Assembly (NCBI GenBank): GCA_014549065.1
Contig: JACDOX010000021.1
Span: 2,652,018 to 2,716,017 of the forward strand
Direction: 5' to 3'
DNA length: 64,000 bases
From: Cardinalis cardinalis
Taxonomy: Eukaryota; Chordata; Aves; Passeriformes; Cardinalidae
Shown one piece after another: positions 57,231 through 64,000 of this stretch. Within the stretch, counting starts at the first letter, position 1. Each line of letters starts with the position of its first letter. A program made the position numbers and the translations under genes. The notes below the pieces were generated by a model. It saw only the letters and a program-made list of their open reading frames with translations, searched no databases and had not been told where the DNA came from.

Positions 57231-60200
57231 GGCTTTCTGTCAGTGTCCTTTTATTTCATAAAATGAGAAAAAGAATGTCTTATTCACTCAAAATTACAGT
57301 GACATTAATTTAATTTCTAACATCTTCCTAGGATATGCTGTTCTGCTTACATAATTATGTCCATGATTGATTAGACCACCTAAATAATTAGGTGGTTAAA
57401 AAGTATTACTTACCATCCTAAACAAAGATTGACAAGGGAGTTTACTGCAGAAAAATTATTTTACAATTCAACTGCAACTGAAACAAAGATGAGCTTTTAT
57501 GGAGAATTCCTTTTGCTGTCACTAGTGCTCACCAGCTGACAGAGTCCTGCTTTTGACAAATAAAGACACTGTACTAAACCTTTGCAGTATCTTCTACCTC
57601 CCTGTCTGGACATCACATTTCAAGTGACTGTCTTTCAGAGCAGAAAAACATGGAACAGAAACACTGCTCAAAGCATTGTTTATTGTCNAAGAGGAAACAC
57701 ACCTTAGATCTATTAAGAATTTACTGTTAACTGTGAGCCTGTTTCTATAATTGAGATTTTAAGAGTCTAGCTATTAGTCCAGATCTACTTATTACAGAGA
57801 AACAGAGAACAGCAGTGACTCAGCAACGTTACCCCACACTGCTCAGGTCCTGCTCCTCTCCCTAGCATGACACTCATCCATCCCCTGCTCCTCCAAGGAT
57901 GATGGTTTCACCCTGCTGGGGGCTGGGTTATGGCAACTCACATGCACCTCCAAGTCCTTTGAGGGTTTTTTTTTTTGCCTGCTACTCCACAGCTTCTGGA
58001 TTTATGATATAATTGTGTCTTTCATGCATGCTTGATACTATTTCTTTGTCGATGTCTTTGTTTGACTTCCNGTCACCTGGTAGCAGTGATCAGGCTCAGC
58101 CAGAAGCGTGACCTGCCCTGGTGCTGAGGCAGGTCTGGGGTTCAGGTGTGAGCTGAAGTCACCAAGTCAGGGGCAGATACAGCCCTGTGACCAACAGGCA
58201 AGTCCACAGTGACAGGGCAGGTCTGAGTTAGTCAGGGTAAAGTTCAGTTCTACCTGGACTGAGAACGTCCCTTGGGTGCTCTCCTGAGGGAGGCGGAGGG
58301 GAGTCCCCCTCATGGCTGGCTGCCATGAGCTGCTGAAAATGGTAATAACTAACAGACTTTGATCCCAATAGCTTTTGAAATGCAAAGCAGGCACTTCAGC
58401 CACCAGCATTTCCAGTGTTTCATAAGCCTTGGCAATGTAANGGAGTTTCGTGTCTTTACGTTCATGTAATTGAAACTTGCTGAGCGTGACGAAGCATTTT
58501 TTGTACCATTTTTTAAACTACAACAAAAGACATTGAAATGCCTCTGGAAATGACAGCTAAAGCTTGAGAGAGGAGGGAGGACCTACCTTACTACCTTTTT
58601 CTTTTATTCCCCAGTTCCTCAAAATGGGAGAAAACCACACATGTCCAAAACATGCAGGATTTTACCATATTTACATATGAAGATTTAATTACGCAAATTA
58701 AGGCAGTGATACATTGAAACCTATTTTTGAATTACATTACCTACCCTACTTTTAGAGGGGGATACTTTGATAATATCTCTTAAATTCAANAGAATAAATG
58801 GTGAACCACTGCTTGCCAGGTTTCATGAATCTGAGAATGGGAGAATAATTTGTTACACAAATACCCCTGATTATTTTTAGTCCCTAGATGAAGAAAAATG
58901 AAACTTCAAACCTAAAACTACAGCTAGGCAAACTAAAAGGGTTTGACTTAGATTGAAGCAAAGCAGGGATTGGGGTTATTTAAAATAGCTGGACAGGTTG
59001 GATAGGGCAAAGTTTGGCAAAGTTTATTTTCCTAGCTTGATTTCCAGGACTGACTTTCAGAAGAAAGTAACATGAGTATATATTTCTACCCTGGGCTTGT
59101 TCTGCATCCTTTTTAGGCACATTCAGCCTTGAGAAGAATGTGTGTACTCCAGGCTCAGGCAGTGCTTGCTGCTCTCAGGGGACTGGAGCCTTGCAACTCA
59201 AGATTTGAGCAAGCACATGACTGGCTGAGGTTGCAGTGCCTGCAAAGGCATTTTGATTCTTTCCTCTCCACAGAGATCAAGAGTCATGTCTAAGGCTAGA
59301 AGAAGTCATTATATCAATGAGGATGATCCTTGAGTCAGGACAGAGAGCTTGGCCCGTAGGGTTAACAATTCAAGTGATCTTTCTAAAAGTTCACCAGTTC
59401 TATGAAGATTTTGAGAAGTAATAAACAATTCCTGAGTGTTATAACACTGCTCAAATGTCTTGGTCTCAGAAATTTTGAAATATTCTTTGGNGTTCAACCA
59501 AAAGGAACTTAGATGCTGGGTACTCTGCCTTCAAGATTGAGTCCAAATTTCCCATCCTAGAAGGGCTTCGTTTTGTGGCATCATCCTTCTTTATAATACA
59601 AATTACTTTAAAAGTGTTTCCTGTCCACCTGGAGTGAACCTGTACAAGGCAGGAGCTCTGGTCTTACCTCAGGGCATGACCTCACAACATAAAAGCCTTC
59701 ACTTGTCAATATTTAATTCAACATTTACTAAATGGTGCATAGATGTTAGGCTGATTTCACTGGTAATAACTTTGCAAAGATTTAACTAGCTTTACTCTGC
59801 ATGGAGGGTAATGTTGGAAATAACCCTAACATAATAAAAAACATTAAACTCATGGCTCATAAGATTTTTCCTAAATGATGACATACCAGACTTGCATGTG
59901 TACACAAGAAAAAATGGTTAAAACAACACTAATGGCCAACACAGCAAAGAGTAATTATTAACCTCTTTTTCTTGCAAAATAGCTGGAAAATACTTTGTTG
60001 TAGCTTACCCTATGAACTGTCATATAAAATCAACAAAAAACTATTTTAAAATACTCAATATTCTTGTTCTGTTCCCCCCAGATCTGTTTGATCTCCTTGT
60101 TCAGAAGCACAAGGATTTGGAACTTTGAGATTTTTAAGATTAAGGAACTTCTAAATAAAAATGGTCAGTGTCCTGGCTTTTTTCTCAAAACTGTGCTTTT

Positions 60201-63200
60201 AGCAGTGCAGGAAGCAGTGCATTTCATTAATGACATGCAGCATAAAAAGACACCAAATTCCAGTTTTGGTGGTTTGATTAAGTGAGAAGCCAGATATTCT
60301 CTCTTTCACTAGAAAAGTATTTATGGATATGGTTAATTTTCCTATGGAATTAGCTTAAAACTAAACTGTATGCTACTCCTTTTCTAGATCAGAACATTTT
60401 TGTAGACCTAAAATCTTAGCATCAGTTTGAGCCTGCATTTCCAAAGGGACCCANCCATCCTTATGTGTGATGAGCATTCACACCCATAGTTACAGACACT
60501 GTACACCCTCTGGTTATCACATTTTCTCTAGCATTTGTGTTTCCAACTTCCTAACAATGAAAAAAACTATTGCAAACAGCAAAATTTCACAGCATTCTGT
60601 TCGAATTGTCACTCTGTAAGCTTTTAACATAGACTTGCTTGTAATATTCTAATTTTTCTGTTTTGCTTATGATTTCTTTCTTGTGTGATTTCTAACATGT
60701 TTTGGTTGTGCTATTTCTAGGTCATGTTGGTGTAAGTTGCCCTTGAGATGGTTTCTTTGTATTCTTGATCAATATGAAACAAGGCAAACTAATAAACCTG
60801 AATCNACAGTTTGGGAAAACTTGGGTCAAAGAGGTAGTTTGCTTGGTTTGAAAGGATTGGTTTTATCATAGAATGGGCTTCAATGATCGTTGAATTAATG
60901 CTCTTTGAACATGCATGTGTGTCCAAAGTATACATAACTATGTGAAACTTTTTTATAATGTAGCAGTACCAGCTTCATAGCCCTTCTTGTTTATTTTCCT
61001 GTCCTTATGCTAANCATGGGATATGCTNAGCAACAAGCCCTTTCCAGTAGTGNCAGATGCTACTGGGAAGTAGAACATCTTGGTTTTAGTTTTCATAACA
61101 TAATCACCTTGGATTNATTTTAAAGTTATAAAAGTTTCAGTTCAAATGTAGATTGTTTGAAATNAAAATTAAAAGTATACCAATCTGGAAGGCATCATCT
61201 CTCACTGATAGCTGAGATATAAGATTTGTTTGAAACTCACCTGTCTGCTCCCTCATTCTCACTCCAGAGAATGAATCTCCTATTTTGTTTTAGCCACCAT
61301 GTTACATAGAGCTAAAGTACCAGACTGTATATCCTGTTAATTGTAAGAGATTGGATTCCAAGTCTAAAGACACTTTTTCATAAAATATGCTAGGGGATCT
61401 TAAGGGGAACTTCTTTCATGTTGCTCAGAAGTGGTGTTTTCTTTGATTAGCATCTTGTAACTGGAGAAGGATGCTTATGTTAAGCTGAAGAAAAACTGAT
61501 GCTAATATCTTTTGAGAACCTCAGCAAGGTTTATGTAACAGGGTCATAGGTGATCCGTAGGAGCTGCCAGAACAATCACAACTTGAAATACAAACCAAGT
61601 ACCACATGCTCAATAATCCCACTTTCCCCAAAAAACAAGGTTACTTCAGATCCCAGCCAGAGTTTACAGTTTCAGCCAACTCACCTCTGTACAGCTGCTT
61701 CTCTACCTAACATATCTTGGATACCGTAACATCTGCAAATTTAGGAATAATCCAACTAAATTACCTATCAGGTCTTGGGAAAAATGCTGATGAGACTGAT
61801 TTAACATACCTTGAATTTTCCAAGAGAGCAATATGTGTGGGACCAGGGAAAAGTCAAGGTAGATAGCACCTTTTTACAATGGAGTGTTCTTATCTCTCTT
61901 AGCTTTGGGATGTGAGGAATTTATAAGAAAGCAGAACTGCTACACCCTTGTCCTGATCCATATTTTGTTCCATTTTTAAACTAATGCTGATATGGAGCAC
62001 CTCTCTATGGCACAAAGCCAGAACAGCCAACAAGATAAATCTTCTATATTAACTTCTGAGAGGTTAATTAGTGTACAGTATGTTCTGTGCTGTACTGTCC
62101 CAACCTTCTATCATCTTGTAAAGGGGTGAATCCTCACAAGTACCACACACCAGCTCTCATGCTGAGCTCCTGGCCACTGTTAAAAGCTATTTATAGCACG
62201 TGGAATGCTGTGGGTGTTCCTCAGTGTAGTCACTTGTAATCAGGTAAAAGTATAAGAATGCAGGTCCTAGCCTTAGGCACTTGCATTTCAAATATCTAAT
62301 GGTTCAAATTCGGGAAGCAAAGCTTTTTCAAGTTTGTGGTATCTGAAACAAAGACCTCTTGTAGGGTGTCACAGCCATACAAGGCAGNTTGTTTTCTATT
62401 GGGCAAAAAAGAGACATTGCATGAATTCCAGCTGAAGCGTCATACTATGCTTTGTTTTTACTGTTAATTATTTATTACTTCTGAAATGGTATAAAAGAGT
62501 TAAATCCGGCTTTACATTTAACTCAATGACTTAGTTGTCCCTATTTTAGAGAAGAAGTTAGCAGCAGCAATTCTGAGGAGAGCTGCTTCTGAACTGCACT
62601 GAACTTCACTGGAAGAGAAGAATANTTCAGATAAGTGGTGAGTAGCATCTAAAAGTTGGACTTGACACTTTGCAGCAAATCTGACAATGTTCTCAAGGGG
62701 TTGACTTGGGAAGGGAAGGATAGATTTATCTTGGTAGAAACCAATGTTTTGAAGTTCATAAACAAATAATTTCCTGTGCTAGCCAAGTNCTCAGCTTCTA
62801 TGTAACTAGTCATTAACTCTGAAATCTGTCTTCCTCTCCTAGTGTAACACATTTCTATGGAAAATAGCTTTAATTTTCACCAGAATTTTTTAAAAGAACA
62901 TCCACCCAAAACCCAATAACAACCCACAACAGAACACTTCACTTTGAGGTAGAAACTCAATCTCTCCACTTCTCAGTNTAAGAGATCAGATAATGACTTG
63001 TATGAAATATTGAAATACAAATATAATAGCTCATCATTTTGCAAAGGCACTTTAGGAGGGATACTACAGGTATAGGAAAAAAAGACTTATGTGGTTTTTT
63101 CCCACTCAGTTAACTAATTACTTATGAGACNTGTATTTCTGGGATGGGGTATCTACAGCATTTGAGAATAACTTTTTCTAAGTAGTTCAGCAGCATAGGA

Positions 63201-63743
63201 ATGCTCTGTGTCTAATTGAAGTCATACCCCATCTGATCCCATCAATGGTATTTTAATACTGGGACTCCTAGATATTTTTCATAAACACTATAGGAAACAT
63301 TGACTTGTACAGTCTCACTAGAGTCAGAATAGATCTACATTAACAAAACTGCTTGAGAAGAAAATAATCCCTTCATTTTTCAATGGAGTTCCATTGCACC
63401 TATTTTAACCAGATAGTTATGTCACATACCAAGATCTAATACATAAACTGTTAACTGCTTTGAGGACACAGACATTCAGAATGTGTTCTTCACAGGGGAT
63501 GCTCTAATTAATCAATCTTTTAATTAATCGATGGTGGATTTCTTCTATGGGAGTGTGTATGTGTGCTTTATGGCACCAGGGAGAGGAGCACATTCATTGT
63601 AGTACACACCACAAACTAGGGGCAGAGGTATCTGTCTTGAAGCACAGGCAAGCCCTCAGCTTGCTTGTTTTACACTGCAAGAACAGCTCAATTTCTGAAA
63701 GGCACAAGCAGTCAGCTCCTTTGCCAGAGTTTTAGAGCTGAAT
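57231..63743. other. Intergenic, no gene seen
   Basis: About 6.5 kb, AT-rich, with ambiguous bases clustered at 61014-61164. A hairpin with 9-bp arms lies at 57375-57396. No exon or transposon is recognised. Confidence 0.45.
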
Positions 63744-63753
63744 AAAAAAAAAA

Positions 63754-63813
<60 letters not shown>

Positions 63814-63965
63814 GAGAAAGAGAGAGAGAGAGAGAAAGAGAGAAAGAGAGAGAGAGAGAGAGAAAGAGAGAAAGAGAGAAAGAGAGAAAGAAAGAAAGAA
63901 AGAGAGAAAGAAAGAGAGAAAGAGAGAAAGAGAGAAAGAGAGAAAGAAAGAAAGAGAGAAAGAAA

Positions 63966-64000
<35 letters not shown>
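63744..64000 (+). repeat. Homopurine (GAAA)n/(GAGA)n microsatellite, runs off window end
   Basis: A 12-base A run followed by GAAA repeats interspersed with GAGA blocks. At least 257 consecutive bases contain no pyrimidine on the + strand, and the array continues past the window edge. The start next to an A run suggests growth from a poly(A)-like seed. Confidence 0.98.

Noticed and set aside
60850..60900. CATAGAATGGGCTTCAATGA, resembling a CR1 tail
   Set aside because: Only a short word matches and the flanking CR1 words are absent.

Overview
The window reads as a bird nuclear genome segment. It is AT-rich and intron-rich, it carries many fragments of CR1 LINEs (the dominant avian retroelement), and its one identifiable gene encodes a protein that looks like avian WDR1. 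The species cannot be named from the sequence. Isolated single 'n' bases occur throughout and look like ambiguous or polymorphic positions rather than gaps.

Region 1 (1-18535) is the 3' three quarters of WDR1 (actin-interacting protein 1, AIP1) on the + strand. Thirteen coding exons between 3572 and 17262 join in frame to 561 codons plus a stop. About 46 N-terminal residues, probably two exons, lie upstream of the window. Twelve introns fall between these exons. Eleven are GT-AG and one (12118-12992) is a textbook U12-type AT-AC intron, with a perfect minor-spliceosome donor and branch site. A 3' UTR of about 1.27 kb ends near an AATAAA at 18511.

Region 2 (18536-64000) is about 45 kb in which I can support no protein-coding exon. 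It holds about a dozen CR1 fragments in both orientations. It also has a CpG-dense block at 23355-24450, made of a GC-box-bearing promoter-like segment followed by a 13-unit GC-rich minisatellite (23615-24360) whose units are all exactly 52 or 66 bp. The window ends inside a homopurine (GAAA/GAGA)n tract. In mammals SLC2A9 lies next downstream of WDR1 in the same orientation. I looked for its transporter motifs by eye and found none, so the CpG block is at most a candidate promoter for that or another transcript.

The most interesting items are the AT-AC intron of WDR1, with a CR1 fragment sitting just upstream of its branch site, and the two-length CpG-rich minisatellite. No operon-like, viral or CRISPR system is present.
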